In this document: positions 9,765-19,460 of the stretch, in pieces
Layout of the letters: every line of letters begins with the position of its first letter
Position numbering within the stretch: position 1 is the first letter of the stretch
Source of the DNA: CAZBMD01 sp964493325
GTDB taxonomy: Bacteria > Babelota > Babeliae > Babelales > RVW-14
Direction of reading: 5' to 3'
Assembly: GCA_964493325.1 (NCBI GenBank)
Contig: CAZBMD010000001.1
Coordinates: forward strand, 62,001-126,000
Length of the DNA: 64,000 nt
Program-made: the position numbers and the translations under genes
Notes under the pieces: model-generated
What the model saw: only the letters and a program-made list of their open reading frames with translations
The model's database searches: none
Told to the model about the DNA's origin: nothing

Positions 9765-11927
9765 CTAACAGCTGGAAATCAGCTCAAATCCTCCACCTTG
9801 TCGAGCAAGTTTGTCTATAACCAAGCTCAATTCAGTAGCAGCAAAAATGCGCCGCAATGGGACTGGCGAAGAAGCATTTTTAGTTTTGACAGCTTTAAAA
9901 AACTCGGTAAGTAATGCCTCGTGACCCTTATCTTGATAACTTGCTTTTTTATTAAATGATAATGGAAGACCATAGCCTTTGAGCTCAATAAAGTCATCCA
10001 TGATAATCGCTTTGCCATCAAAAAATAGTTCCATGTATTCTTTGCCCATATCATTTGTCCCAATTGATGTGTAAACAAGCGAACAGGACGAGCCATCGCT
10101 CATTGAAATATGCGCAGAGAAATTGTCGCTTGGTAATATTTCTGCAGAACGTGGATTTAAGGACCCAACAGCAACACTAACTGGTTCAGCGTCAGTTAAA
10201 AAGCAAAAAAGCTCAAGAATGTGGCAGGCTTCTCCAATAATGCGCCCCCCGTTTTCTTTTGACTGAATCCAATGATTCGACGGCAAATGGTTAGCATTAA
10301 TTCGATAATTAATCAGCAAAGGATTAAACCGTTTTGATATAACCTCTTTAATATTTTTGATAAATGGAGAAAATGACCTATTAAAATCAACGCAGTATAA
10401 ATGTTCTTTGTGGGAGGCTAAAAAGTTTTTGAGCTGTGCCAGCTGTTCAAAATTGACAGCCGCAGGCTTTTCGCAAAAAACAGCTTTTCCTGCTTTGATA
10501 AGGTCAATACTTTGCTCAACATGCACAACATGAGGCGAGGAGATGACGACTGCTTTTACGTCATCATCAGCAATAATTTTTCGATAATCATTGCCAATCC
10601 TCTGGGCGCTGTATTGACGAGCAATATTAATTGCATTGGCAGCATTGGTATCGATAATTGAGTGAATAGAGCAGTTGCTCAGCTTTGAAACAATGGGTAG
10701 AAGCTTAACTTTGGCAAACCCGCCAGCACCTACAAAGCCCACACGCACCTGTTTGAGAGCAGCTACAAAAGGCTTAACCGTATGCTTTTGTATAATTTCT
10801 GGAATATCAATCGTCTTAGAATAGGATAAAATAATACCAAGACCATTTTTTTGCTGAAGACATTCATAGGCTTGCTCTACACTGTTTAAGTTAAATTCAT
10901 AACTAATCAGTGGTTCAACATTAATTTTTTTCTCTTCGAGCAGTTGAACAAAACAGCTCATATTTCTATTTTCTGTCCAACGAACATAGTCATATGGATA
11001 GTCATTACCTTGCTCTTCATATGTTGGATCATAGCGACCAGGTCCGTAAGAACATGAGATAAGAAAATCAATTTCTTTTGCATAAAAAGGATCACGATCA
11101 AAATCAATTTTTACATCGCCAACAAGAACAACTTTCCCCTTGCGGCGCGTTATATTCATTGCCTGTTGAATTGGCTGACCGGATGAAGACGCTGCAGTAA
11201 TAATAGTTGTATCAACACCGCGATGCAGAGTTGCTGATTGAATAAGCTGCATGACATTATCATTTTTTGGATTAAAGCAAAAATCAGCGCCAAGCGATTG
11301 AGCCAATGCTAATTTTTGGTCAATAAGGTCCAGAGCAATAACTTGGCACCCGGCAAGCTTTGCAAGTTGAACGGTAATTTGACCAATAAGACCAAGACCT
11401 ACCACACATACTTTTTCACCAATTTGCAGCTGAGCTCGACGAATTCCCTGAAGAGCTATTGCTCCAATCGTTGTTAAGCTTGCTTGGCGCAAAAATTGAA
11501 CATCTCGAATTTTGACAGCCAACTGATGCGGAATCGTTACCACATCTGCATGATGAGCAAACGCTGATCCTGCACAAGCAACATAATCACCAACACGAAA
11601 TTGAGAAACATTTTTCCCAACACTAATCACTTGTCCAGCACATGAATAACCAAGCGGCGAAACTTGATTAATTTTTTCTTTAATCAAAGCAAGTGTGCCG
11701 GCAACGCCATTTTCTTTCAGTGCTCCAAAAATTTTCTCAACATAGCCTTCGGCGTTTTTTGAAAATTTTGTAAACAACGATTGTCCTGAGGCAGAAAGAG
11801 ATGCTCCTTCGGTTCCCGTACTAATAAAAGAATAATGTACCTTAACAAGGATGTTATTCTCTTGATCAAGAGGTACATCAACCTCGTGTAGGTGAACATT
11901 GCCCTTTTGTAAAAAAACCTGCTTCAT
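9765..11927 (-). CDS. Fused zinc-type alcohol dehydrogenase / Gfo-Idh-MocA oxidoreductase
   Basis: This 720-residue protein has two enzyme domains. Residues about 1-360 form an MDR (zinc-type alcohol dehydrogenase) domain with the nucleotide-binding motif VVGLGLIGQITVQLAK. Residues about 390-715 form a Gfo/Idh/MocA domain with VGFVGAGGFAKVKLLPI and the characteristic CEKPAAV. Such fusions are known from polysaccharide gene clusters, where they are thought to oxidise and reduce sugar substrates. The exact substrate is unknown. It lies between wecC and waaA, on the same strand with short gaps, which supports a role in making an unusual surface sugar. The first domain's catalytic zinc ligands are not obvious to me. 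Confidence 0.85.
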   Translation of the reverse strand: MKQVFLQKGNVHLHEVDVPLDQENNILVKVHYSFISTGTEGASLSASGQSLFTKFSKNAEGYVEKIFGALKENGVAGTLALIKEKINQVSPLGYSCAGQVISVGKNVSQFRVGDYVACAGSAFAHHADVVTIPHQLAVKIRDVQFLRQASLTTIGAIALQGIRRAQLQIGEKVCVVGLGLIGQITVQLAKLAGCQVIALDLIDQKLALAQSLGADFCFNPKNDNVMQLIQSATLHRGVDTTIITAASSSGQPIQQAMNITRRKGKVVLVGDVKIDFDRDPFYAKEIDFLISCSYGPGRYDPTYEEQGNDYPYDYVRWTENRNMSCFVQLLEEKKINVEPLISYEFNLNSVEQAYECLQQKNGLGIILSYSKTIDIPEIIQKHTVKPFVAALKQVRVGFVGAGGFAKVKLLPIVSKLSNCSIHSIIDTNAANAINIARQYSAQRIGNDYRKIIADDDVKAVVISSPHVVHVEQSIDLIKAGKAVFCEKPAAVNFEQLAQLKNFLASHKEHLYCVDFNRSFSPFIKNIKEVISKRFNPLLINYRINANHLPSNHWIQSKENGGRIIGEACHILELFCFLTDAEPVSVAVGSLNPRSAEILPSDNFSAHISMSDGSSCSLVYTSIGTNDMGKEYMELFFDGKAIIMDDFIELKGYGLPLSFNKKASYQDKGHEALLTEFFKAVKTKNASSPVPLRRIFAATELSLVIDKLARQGGGFELISSC

Positions 11928-11958
11928 AAGCCTATCCTCAGGTATAAAATAAGAGAAA

Positions 11959-13278
11959 TCACTGCCCTGCTACCGCCTTCTTTTTGCCTTGCAAATATTC
12001 TGTCTTAATTGCACCTTCTAGCAATTCTTGTGAATGCTTTGTTCTAATATCATTGAGTAACCCACACGTATCAATAATAGCTTTACCAATAAAAGCTTCT
12101 TCATGAAGTAGATAAAACTGCTTGTGCTTAACAAGAACAACAACGATATCGGCCCAGGCAAGACCTTTCCATAAATCAGTAGGATAGGTAACGCCGTATT
12201 GGGCAAAAACATGAGGAGGAACATATGGATCGTAAATACAAAGCTCAAGAAGATGCTGATTAAGACTAAGTTCTTGCATAATTTTTAAAGCTGGAGATTC
12301 TCTAATATCATTAACATCTGGCTTGTACGTTGCTCCCAAAAGAAGCGTTCGAGGACGATGCTCGCCTAAATTTTTAAGCTCCTGAACTTTTTCATAAACC
12401 AGCTCAACAACCTTGTATGGCTTTGAATCATTAACAAGCCGCGCGGTTTTTAAAAGAGCTGTTGATTGTGGAAATGTCTCGATCAGAAACCACGGATCAA
12501 CGGCTATGCAGTGACCTCCAACACCACAAGTGGGTGAAAGAATTTTAATTCGAGGATGCTTATTGGCAAGTTCAATAACCTGATAAGGATCTAATCCAGC
12601 TTGTTCGCACATTCCTGCAACTTGATTAGCAAAAGCAATCTGTACATCACGTGAGCTATTTTCAATCAGCTTAACCATTTCAGCTGTTTTATCGTCCGTA
12701 ATATGAAGAAACCCTTTTACAAATTTTGCATAAAATGAACGCGCTAATTCACATGAGCGCTGACAGATACCACCAATAACACGATCGTTCGAAACAAGTT
12801 CTTTAAATATTTTTCCAGGCAAAACCCGCTCAGGGCAAAAGGCAATAAAAAAATCCATGCCTACTCTTAATCCCGAAGCCTCTTCCAGTTGTTGAGCTAG
12901 TTTTTCAGTTGTTCCAACAGGTACTGTCGATTCAAGAATAACCAAATTGCCGGGACGAAGTCGTTTGGCAATCACTTCTCCTGCTGCAAAAACACAAGAT
13001 AAATCTGCTGTTTTATTTTCTTTAAATGGCGTTGGAACGGCTATAACAAAACAATCTGCATAATGTAAATCGTTATACGCCTTAAATGATTGATCTTTGA
13101 TTACCTTCCATAGGAGATCTGCAACCTCAGGCTCAAAAATTAATGGATCACCCGCGTTTATCTTTTTAATTTTTTCTTGATTTGTATCAAATCCACAAAC
13201 ATCATACCCTGCTAAGGCTGCTGTAATAGCTGTGGGGAGACCAATGTAACCTAGCCCCAATATCGAAACACGTTTCAT
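11959..13278 (-). CDS. wecC: UDP-N-acetyl-D-mannosamine dehydrogenase
   Basis: The 439-residue protein has the UDP-glucose/GDP-mannose dehydrogenase layout. An N-terminal Rossmann motif ILGLGYIGLPTAI is followed by AVPTPF, and the middle domain has SPTCGVGGHCIAVDPWF with the catalytic cysteine region. The GGHCIAVDPWF form is typical of WecC-type enzymes, which oxidise UDP-ManNAc to UDP-ManNAcA using NAD. The neighbouring wecB supplies UDP-ManNAc. The gap to wecB is 27 bases and to the downstream fused oxidoreductase 31 bases, so they form one operon. Confidence 0.88.
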   Translation of the reverse strand: MKRVSILGLGYIGLPTAITAALAGYDVCGFDTNQEKIKKINAGDPLIFEPEVADLLWKVIKDQSFKAYNDLHYADCFVIAVPTPFKENKTADLSCVFAAGEVIAKRLRPGNLVILESTVPVGTTEKLAQQLEEASGLRVGMDFFIAFCPERVLPGKIFKELVSNDRVIGGICQRSCELARSFYAKFVKGFLHITDDKTAEMVKLIENSSRDVQIAFANQVAGMCEQAGLDPYQVIELANKHPRIKILSPTCGVGGHCIAVDPWFLIETFPQSTALLKTARLVNDSKPYKVVELVYEKVQELKNLGEHRPRTLLLGATYKPDVNDIRESPALKIMQELSLNQHLLELCIYDPYVPPHVFAQYGVTYPTDLWKGLAWADIVVVLVKHKQFYLLHEEAFIGKAIIDTCGLLNDIRTKHSQELLEGAIKTEYLQGKKKAVAGQ

Positions 13279-13305
13279 TAACTCTCTCCATTGCTAAAAA
13301 GCTGT

Positions 13306-14493
13306 TTAAATTGTGTCATTACGAACAGAATGCTGAATTATAGATTCGAATATTGCTGCTTTTTCTACAGAAAACTTATTTTGTAAAACTTTTACGATAC
13401 GCTCACATGCCCAACCGTCACCATAAGTCGAACGCTCTTGAGCGAGCGGTGTTGCTTGATGGTAAAAATCAGTCATAAAGCGATTAATATTTTTTTCAGA
13501 TGTACCAACAAGTGTAAGCATTCCTTCCCATATTCCTTCAGGACGCTCAGTAACATCTCTAATAACTAAAACTCTTTTTCCCAAACTAACAGCTTCTTCT
13601 TGAATTCCTCCCGAATCTGTTATCACCCAGTCACATGAGATCAGCAAATAAACAAGCTCATGGTACAAAAGTGGCGGCAAAAGAATTATGTTATCTATGT
13701 CTTTTAAACCTGTTGCATCAATTGCAGCCATGACGTGAGGGTTAGGATGCACAGGATAAAAGATGAAAACATCTGCATGCGAAAGCGCAAATTTTTTTAT
13801 ACTTGTAAGAACACGAACAATACCACCATCAAAAGATTCTCGACGGTGCGTCGTAAGAAGAACTATTTTATTGTTTTCTTTTTTGCAGGTGTCAATTTTT
13901 AAGGCGAGAAATGAATTAACGCAAATCTTGCTTTCCAATAACTGCCTTTTCACCCAGACAAGAGCATCAACTATTGTGTTTCCCGTACAAAAAATGGCAT
14001 CACGGTCGATGCCCTCTGCCAAAAGATTAGCAGCACTCATTGCTGTTGGAGCAAAATGTAGGGCAGCCATTTTACTAATAAAACTTCGGTTAATTTCTTC
14101 GGGAAAAGGGGAATATTTGTCGCCAGACCTTAGGCCAGCTTCAACATGCCCAATAGGAATCTGTAAATAAAAAGCGGCAAGTGCTGCCGCAAAAGCAGTT
14201 GTTGTATCACCCTGAACCAAGACCAATGCTGGCTTAATCTGAGAAAATACTGATTTCATTTTATTGAGAACAGAAGATGTTAAAAAGAAAAGATCCTGAT
14301 TGTCTTGCATGATATCAAGGTTGATATCTGGAACCTCTTGAAAAAGATCAAATACTTGCGTAAGAAGCGTTGTATGCTGAAAAGATGCGCATAACAGCGT
14401 GGGAATATCAGCAGACTTTAGTGCCTTATACAGGGGGAGAAGCTTAATGGCTTCTGGCCTTGTACCGATGACAACAACAACATGTGCTTCCAT
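13306..14493 (-). CDS. wecB: UDP-N-acetylglucosamine 2-epimerase (non-hydrolysing)
   Basis: The 395-residue product shows the WecB/MnaA motifs GTRPEAIKLLPLYKAL at the N-terminus, VQGDTTTAFAAALAAF, GHVEAGLRS, PEEINR and, towards the end, TDSGGIQEEAVSLGKRVL. It interconverts UDP-GlcNAc and UDP-ManNAc in the cytoplasm. It is the first gene of the four-gene operon ending in waaA. A WecA/MraY-family transferase at 54947-55933 could use the same pathway. Confidence 0.93.
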   Translation of the reverse strand: MEAHVVVVIGTRPEAIKLLPLYKALKSADIPTLLCASFQHTTLLTQVFDLFQEVPDINLDIMQDNQDLFFLTSSVLNKMKSVFSQIKPALVLVQGDTTTAFAAALAAFYLQIPIGHVEAGLRSGDKYSPFPEEINRSFISKMAALHFAPTAMSAANLLAEGIDRDAIFCTGNTIVDALVWVKRQLLESKICVNSFLALKIDTCKKENNKIVLLTTHRRESFDGGIVRVLTSIKKFALSHADVFIFYPVHPNPHVMAAIDATGLKDIDNIILLPPLLYHELVYLLISCDWVITDSGGIQEEAVSLGKRVLVIRDVTERPEGIWEGMLTLVGTSEKNINRFMTDFYHQATPLAQERSTYGDGWACERIVKVLQNKFSVEKAAIFESIIQHSVRNDTI

Positions 14494-14849
14494 CTACTCT
14501 CGCTTTATTTTTGACCTCATTATCCTTACCAAAAGATAGCAAACATCTTTAATAAAGCAAGTCTGAGGAATAAAGCAAACCAGACATCTATTCTTGATGA
14601 TCCCTTGGAATAAATACAAGAGAAATCCAAGACTTTAAGCGCATTGCGCTGATCAAATTTTTCTACTTCTAAAATTTACCGCATGAGTCTTAATGGGACT
14701 ATTTTGTTTTTACAATCTGGATTTTTGTTGAATTATTTACTAAGTTCAGATATAATCCGTTATTGGATATATTTATCTAAAGTAGACAGTAAGGAGATAG
14801 CTAGAAATAGGCGTAGAGACGCTTGCAATATACCCACGAGGAGTTTACT
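14494..14849. promoter_or_regulatory. Divergent promoter region wecB / small peptide-brnQ
   Basis: This 356-base gap holds a good plus-strand promoter, TTGAAT at 14728-14733 and TATAAT at 14751-14756 with a 17-base spacer, about 90 bases before the 63-residue peptide gene. A weaker minus-strand candidate for the wecB operon is TTGCTT (14560-14555) and TATCTT (14538-14533) with a 16-base spacer. I see no other gene in the gap. Confidence 0.5.
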
Positions 14850-15041
14850 ATGTACCGAAAAATCAGTAGCGCGGCTCGTAGCCCAGTTGGTTACGATCTA
14901 AGTCCGCAAAAGCAACCTGAAAAAGTTTTCGCATTGTCCTCTCTCAATTGTATCCCCTCTACTATGTGGTTAACATCAACCACTATCAATTTTACTATCG
15001 TCGCCGCACTGGCGGCATATTATTCTACTATTTTAGCTTAA
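14850..15041 (+). CDS. 63-residue peptide with hydrophobic Ser/Thr-rich C-terminus
   Basis: The ATG at 14850 follows a strong GAGGAG site with a 7-base spacer and a consensus promoter about 90 bases upstream, so the small gene is probably real. Residues 1-30 are polar and basic. Residues 31-63 are hydrophobic with many Ser and Thr and a single cysteine (SSLNCIPSTMW, then TIVAALAAYYSTILA), ending in what could be one membrane helix. It precedes brnQ by 124 bases on the same strand. Possible roles are a small membrane protein, a modified-peptide precursor, or a leader peptide for brnQ rich in Ile/Leu/Val codons. No modifying enzyme is next to it. I do not recognise the family. Confidence 0.55.
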   Translation: MYRKISSAARSPVGYDLSPQKQPEKVFALSSLNCIPSTMWLTSTTINFTIVAALAAYYSTILA

Positions 15042-15165
15042 TTTTTTTGTTTTTTTGTTGATTTTTTTCGGATCACACTGCGGTATCGATTAAACTCAAG
15101 ATGTGCTGAGTTTTTTTATATCATTTTTTTTAGAAATTTATTTTAATTGTTGGAAAGGTTGCTCA

Positions 15166-16332
15166 ATGCAAAAGTCAAAAATATTTGTTATAGGACTTGC
15201 CATATTTACCATGCTTTTTGGTGCTGGCAACGTTGTTTTTCCTCTTGAAGTTGGCCGTGCCGTTGGAGACAAGGTATGGTTTGCAATGCTGGGACTTATC
15301 GTTTCTGGCGTTATTATTCCTCTATTAGGCCTTATTGCTTCAATGATGTTTAATGGTGATTACAAGAAATTCCTTTCAACTGTAGGAACTATTCCAGGAG
15401 CACTTGTTGCACTGGTCTGTATGGCTCTCCTCGGTCCCTTTGGGGCAACGCCTCGCTGCTTAAGTCTTGCCTACGCCGCAGTTAAATGGCACATACCGTC
15501 TATCTCCATTTTCGTGTTTAGCTTGGCAGCATCTGTGTTGGTTTTTTTGTGCACAATCAGAAAAAGTGGCATCGTTGCAATTATGGGCAAAATCTTAGGT
15601 CCAATTAAACTAGTATTGCTTTTTTCACTTATTATCATCGGAGTCATACATCCAAACACATCGCAAGTAATAGACATCGCTCCTTGGTCAACGTTTCTAC
15701 TTGGTCTACGCGAAGGTTATTGGACGCTTGATTTGCTTGCGACTATTTTCTTTTCAGGCCTTATTATTGCCGCTATCAAAAAACAAGATGGCGAAGATCT
15801 TAAACCAGTTGATCTTGCGCTCATAGGCCTTAAAGCTGGCATAATTGGAGCAACTTTATTAGGCGTAGTTTACGCTGGATTTTGCGGAGTCTCGGCAATG
15901 TACGGCTCGCAAATTATGCATGTTGGACAAGATCAACTATTAAGCGCTCTTGCTATGATTATATTGGGTTCACATGCTGGTATTTTAGCGAATATTACAA
16001 TGTCTATTGCATGTCTTTCAACGGCTATTGCATTGACCGCCGTATTTGCTGACTATCTCAGATCAGAGATCTTTAAAGAAAAAGTAAGTTATTCGTACTC
16101 ATTGCTTCTTACGGTTGTCATAACATTTATTATGGCAAACTTAGGCTTTGCAAGAATTATGATAGCTATTGAACCTGTTGCAAAAGTTTTACTTCCTGCA
16201 GTTACAGTCCTTGTTATAGCAAACCTTGCTCAAAAAGTTTATGGATTTAAATATATCAAGATGCTGTTTTTCACAACGCTTATTGCTACCGTTGCTATAA
16301 ATTTTTTACCTCAATGCATTATCTGCTGGTAA
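15166..16332 (+). CDS. brnQ: Branched-chain amino acid transporter (LIVCS family)
   Basis: The ATG at 15166 gives 388 residues with about 12 hydrophobic segments. The N-terminal motif FTMLFGAGNVVFPLEVGR is the hallmark of BrnQ carriers, which import leucine, isoleucine and valine with sodium or protons. Import of branched-chain amino acids fits a cell dependent on a host. T tracts at 15043-15067 lie upstream, between the small peptide gene and this one, and might take part in transcript control. The gene is followed by a hairpin at 16345. Confidence 0.9.
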   Translation: MQKSKIFVIGLAIFTMLFGAGNVVFPLEVGRAVGDKVWFAMLGLIVSGVIIPLLGLIASMMFNGDYKKFLSTVGTIPGALVALVCMALLGPFGATPRCLSLAYAAVKWHIPSISIFVFSLAASVLVFLCTIRKSGIVAIMGKILGPIKLVLLFSLIIIGVIHPNTSQVIDIAPWSTFLLGLREGYWTLDLLATIFFSGLIIAAIKKQDGEDLKPVDLALIGLKAGIIGATLLGVVYAGFCGVSAMYGSQIMHVGQDQLLSALAMIILGSHAGILANITMSIACLSTAIALTAVFADYLRSEIFKEKVSYSYSLLLTVVITFIMANLGFARIMIAIEPVAKVLLPAVTVLVIANLAQKVYGFKYIKMLFFTTLIATVAINFLPQCIICW

Positions 16333-16344
16333 ACCTATTATACA

Positions 16345-16394
16345 GGAGTGAGAACAAAAACCATTTATCAAGGCATGTTTTTTATTCTCACTCC
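16345..16394 (+). terminator. Hairpin terminator after brnQ
   Basis: A perfect 10-base stem (GGAGTGAGAA at 16345-16354 with TTCTCACTCC at 16385-16394) is extended inwards by A/T pairs. It begins 12 bases after the brnQ stop codon. The following T run is short, so termination strength is uncertain. Confidence 0.6.
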
Positions 16395-16948
16395 TTTCTT
16401 CCCACGGTTCTTATTTTTTACCTATAATCCATTTTGTAAAGTTAAACGATTATAAATTGAGACAAAGACTCTAAGAGCCGCACTAATCAATTTTTTATTT
16501 TATCGAATTATTAAAATGCGAAAATAAGCTCAAAGAGAATTCGAATCTAAAGACTAACTACCATTTATTTTTTCAATTATCGAGTTGAAAGAGCGATGTC
16601 TTCGCTCTTAGAAATGCAAAAATTCAATGACACTGAAATAAAAAATTATTCAAATTATAAAATAAATTAACAGGCAGACATCATGCCTTTTTTTAAAAAA
16701 AATAGGCATTGAATTTTATAAAAATATCTTGACTTTTTTACTATAATTCTTTTCAAAAAACTCTTAAACCGCTTTGGTGAACGTCATTTTCATAAATAAA
16801 AAAAATATTTGATTGTACCCAATCAAATTGATAGATTATAGTTCGCGCCATCAAAAATACATTGTCAAAGAGAAAAATTCTTATTCTGTACAATTGATGG
16901 ATTATGTATCGTTATAAGTGGGTATTTTAAAACTCAGGAGAATATCTT
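16395..16948. other. AT-rich gap upstream of nrdA
   Basis: About 550 bases without a credible gene. The sequence is AT-rich with short dyads such as ATTGAT around 16822-16835. A possible promoter is TTGTAC (16813-16818) with TTATAG 17 bases later. I looked for the paired NrdR boxes usual upstream of ribonucleotide reductase genes and did not see a convincing pair, nor a riboswitch that I recognise. An AGGAG site serves the nrdA start. Confidence 0.35.
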
Positions 16949-19435
16949 ATGGATCTTGGTCATGAACGCTTCTCGTTACTCAAGGTCACCAAGCGTGATG
17001 GTTCTGTGGTTGCTTTTGACATGGAAAAGATTTCAAGAACCATTCAGCGAGCGATTGTTGGCTTTGAAAACATCGTATCAGTAAAACTAATTCTCTCTGA
17101 GGTCTTTAAAATTATTTTTGATAAAATTAGTACACACGATCTAGAGAAAGCACTCGTGCTCTCAATCGTGTCTTTTATCGAACAAGACCCTGCATTCAGC
17201 TACGTTGCATCACGCGTATTTTTGCAACAGATTTACAAAGAAGTAAATGGTGCATCAATTAAAGACGGCAATATCGACAAAGTTTACCGTACAAAGTTTA
17301 TCGAGCACATTTCATGGGCTATTGATAACAAGTTAATTGATGAACGCTTCAAAGAATTTGACTTAAAAACTCTTGCAGATGCTCTTGAAGTTGAAAACGA
17401 CTTATTGTTTGGTTATATCGGAATCCAAACTCTTTATGAGCGCTACTTCATGAAAGAAGGTTCTCGTGTTATCGAAACGCCGCAGGCGTTTTGGATGCGC
17501 GTTGCAATGGGCCTTGCTCTCAATGAAGTTGATAAAACAGCACAAGCTATTGAATTTTATAAAGTATTTTCATCGCTTCGCTTTATCTCATCAACACCAA
17601 CACTTTTCCATGCTGGCACCACACATCCTCAACTAAGCTCCTGCTACTTAACTTATGTTGATGATGACCTTGACCATATTTTTAAGTGCCTCAAAGATAA
17701 TGCCAACATGTCAAAATGGTCTGGTGGCGTTGCCAACTCATGGTCTTCACTACGCGGAACCGGCGCTCCAATTAAGAGTATCAGAGTAAAAAGCCAAGGA
17801 GCTATTCCCTTTTTAAAGCTTGCCAATGACGTTGTTTCAGCCATCAATCGCAGCGGTAGCCGTCGAGGCGCTACATGTGCTTACATGGAAGTATGGCACT
17901 ATGACTTTGAAGACTTTTTAGACCTACGACGAAATACGGGCGATGAGCGACGCCGAACTCATGACATGAATACTGCTAGTTGGATTTCAGACTTGTTTAT
18001 GAAGCGCGTTGAAAACGATGAACTATGGACACTCTTTTCACCTCACGAAACACCAGACCTTCATGAGCTTTATGGAAAGAAGTTTGAAGAAGCGTATATT
18101 AAATACGAAGAGCGAGCTCAGCGCGGTGAATTAAAATATGTAAAAACAATGCCTGCTCAGCAACTGTGGCGAAAAATGCTCAGTCGCTTATTTGAAACAG
18201 GCCATCCATGGGTTACATTTAAAGACGCATTCAATGTTCGATCTCCTCAAGATCATGCCGGAATCATTCACTCTTCAAACTTATGCACCGAAATTGGCCT
18301 GAACACATCAGTTGAAGAAACCGCTGTCTGCAACTTAGGATCTATTAACCTAGGCAGACACGTTATTGATGGGAAAATAGATTACAACCTTCTTGCTTCA
18401 ACAATTAAAACAGCTGTGCGTATGCTTGATAATGTTATTGACATTAACTTCTATCCAACAGAAGAAGGACGCACGTCAAATCTGCGTCATCGTCCAATTG
18501 GTCTTGGAGTTATGGGATTTCAAGATGCCTTGTATCTTGAAAATATCGCATTTGCAGATGCCCAAGCTCTTGATTTTGCAGACACCACCATGGAATTTAT
18601 CTCGTATCATGCGATTCTTACATCTTCTCAGTTGGCAAAAGAACGAGGAACATACCAATCATACAAAGGCTCCAAATGGGATCGAGGTATTTTTCCACTT
18701 GATACCATTGATTTGCTTGAACAAGAACGCGGAGTTCCTATCGAAGTATCACGAACAAGCACCTTGGACTGGACTCCTGTGCGTGAGCATGTAAAGCAAT
18801 TTGGCATGCGTAATTCAAACACCATGGCTATCGCACCAACTGCTACCATTGCAAACATTGCTGGTTGCTTTCCTTGCATTGAACCGATCTTTAAAAACAT
18901 TTATGTTAAATCAAATATGAGCGGCGAATTTACCGTTGTGAATGAGTACCTCGTTAAAGATCTAAAAAAAATTGGCATGTGGAACAGAGAGATGCTTGAC
19001 CAAATCAAGTACTGTGATGGAAATATCCAGCTGATTCCATCAATTCCAGCACCTATTAAAGCTAAGTACAAAGAAGCTTTTGAGCTAGATCCAGAATGGC
19101 TTATTAGAGTTTCTGCTGCACGTTTAAAATGGATAGACCAAAGTCAGTCGCACAACGTTTTTATGCGCGGTGTTTCGGGCAAAAAGCTCTACGATATTTA
19201 CATGACAGCATGGAAAACTGGCCTAAAAGCAACTTATTATTTGCGTACCATGGGTGCGACGCAGATTGAAAAATCTACACTTGATGCTTCAAAGTATGGC
19301 TATACTCAAACTCGGGATTATTCAAAAATCGGAGCACAACCAGCAGCTGTCGCATCAACTGAAATCAAAGATGACGACATGGTGATGGGATCTGCCTGTG
19401 GACTTAATCAAGAATCTTGCGACTCTTGTCAATAG
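16949..19435 (+). CDS. nrdA: Class I ribonucleotide reductase, alpha subunit
   Basis: The 828-residue protein opens with an ATP-cone (VTKRDGSVVAFDMEKI, about residues 13-28), the allosteric activity site. The catalytic cysteines are seen at C232 (SSCYLTYV), C446 (NLCTEIGL) and C461 (VCNLGSINLG). The radical-relay tyrosine pair is in TYYLRTMGAT, and the C-terminal redox pair is C824/C827 (SCDSC). It reduces ribonucleoside diphosphates in the cytoplasm using a radical generated by NrdB, encoded 25 bases downstream. An AGGAG ribosome-binding site precedes the ATG. The beta-subunit type points to class Ic chemistry. Confidence 0.95.
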   Translation: MDLGHERFSLLKVTKRDGSVVAFDMEKISRTIQRAIVGFENIVSVKLILSEVFKIIFDKISTHDLEKALVLSIVSFIEQDPAFSYVASRVFLQQIYKEVNGASIKDGNIDKVYRTKFIEHISWAIDNKLIDERFKEFDLKTLADALEVENDLLFGYIGIQTLYERYFMKEGSRVIETPQAFWMRVAMGLALNEVDKTAQAIEFYKVFSSLRFISSTPTLFHAGTTHPQLSSCYLTYVDDDLDHIFKCLKDNANMSKWSGGVANSWSSLRGTGAPIKSIRVKSQGAIPFLKLANDVVSAINRSGSRRGATCAYMEVWHYDFEDFLDLRRNTGDERRRTHDMNTASWISDLFMKRVENDELWTLFSPHETPDLHELYGKKFEEAYIKYEERAQRGELKYVKTMPAQQLWRKMLSRLFETGHPWVTFKDAFNVRSPQDHAGIIHSSNLCTEIGLNTSVEETAVCNLGSINLGRHVIDGKIDYNLLASTIKTAVRMLDNVIDINFYPTEEGRTSNLRHRPIGLGVMGFQDALYLENIAFADAQALDFADTTMEFISYHAILTSSQLAKERGTYQSYKGSKWDRGIFPLDTIDLLEQERGVPIEVSRTSTLDWTPVREHVKQFGMRNSNTMAIAPTATIANIAGCFPCIEPIFKNIYVKSNMSGEFTVVNEYLVKDLKKIGMWNREMLDQIKYCDGNIQLIPSIPAPIKAKYKEAFELDPEWLIRVSAARLKWIDQSQSHNVFMRGVSGKKLYDIYMTAWKTGLKATYYLRTMGATQIEKSTLDASKYGYTQTRDYSKIGAQPAAVASTEIKDDDMVMGSACGLNQESCDSCQ

Positions 19436-19460
19436 TATAAAACAAATAAAGGAGTACCTC

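Noticed and set aside
14683..14901. Open frame overlapping the small-peptide gene in another frame
   Set aside because: It begins upstream of the promoter at 14728-14756 and has no ribosome-binding site. The 14850 gene explains the signals better.
16395..16948. Riboswitch or NrdR-box region upstream of nrdA
   Set aside because: I found no paired NrdR boxes and no conserved riboswitch core; only AT-rich sequence and weak dyads.
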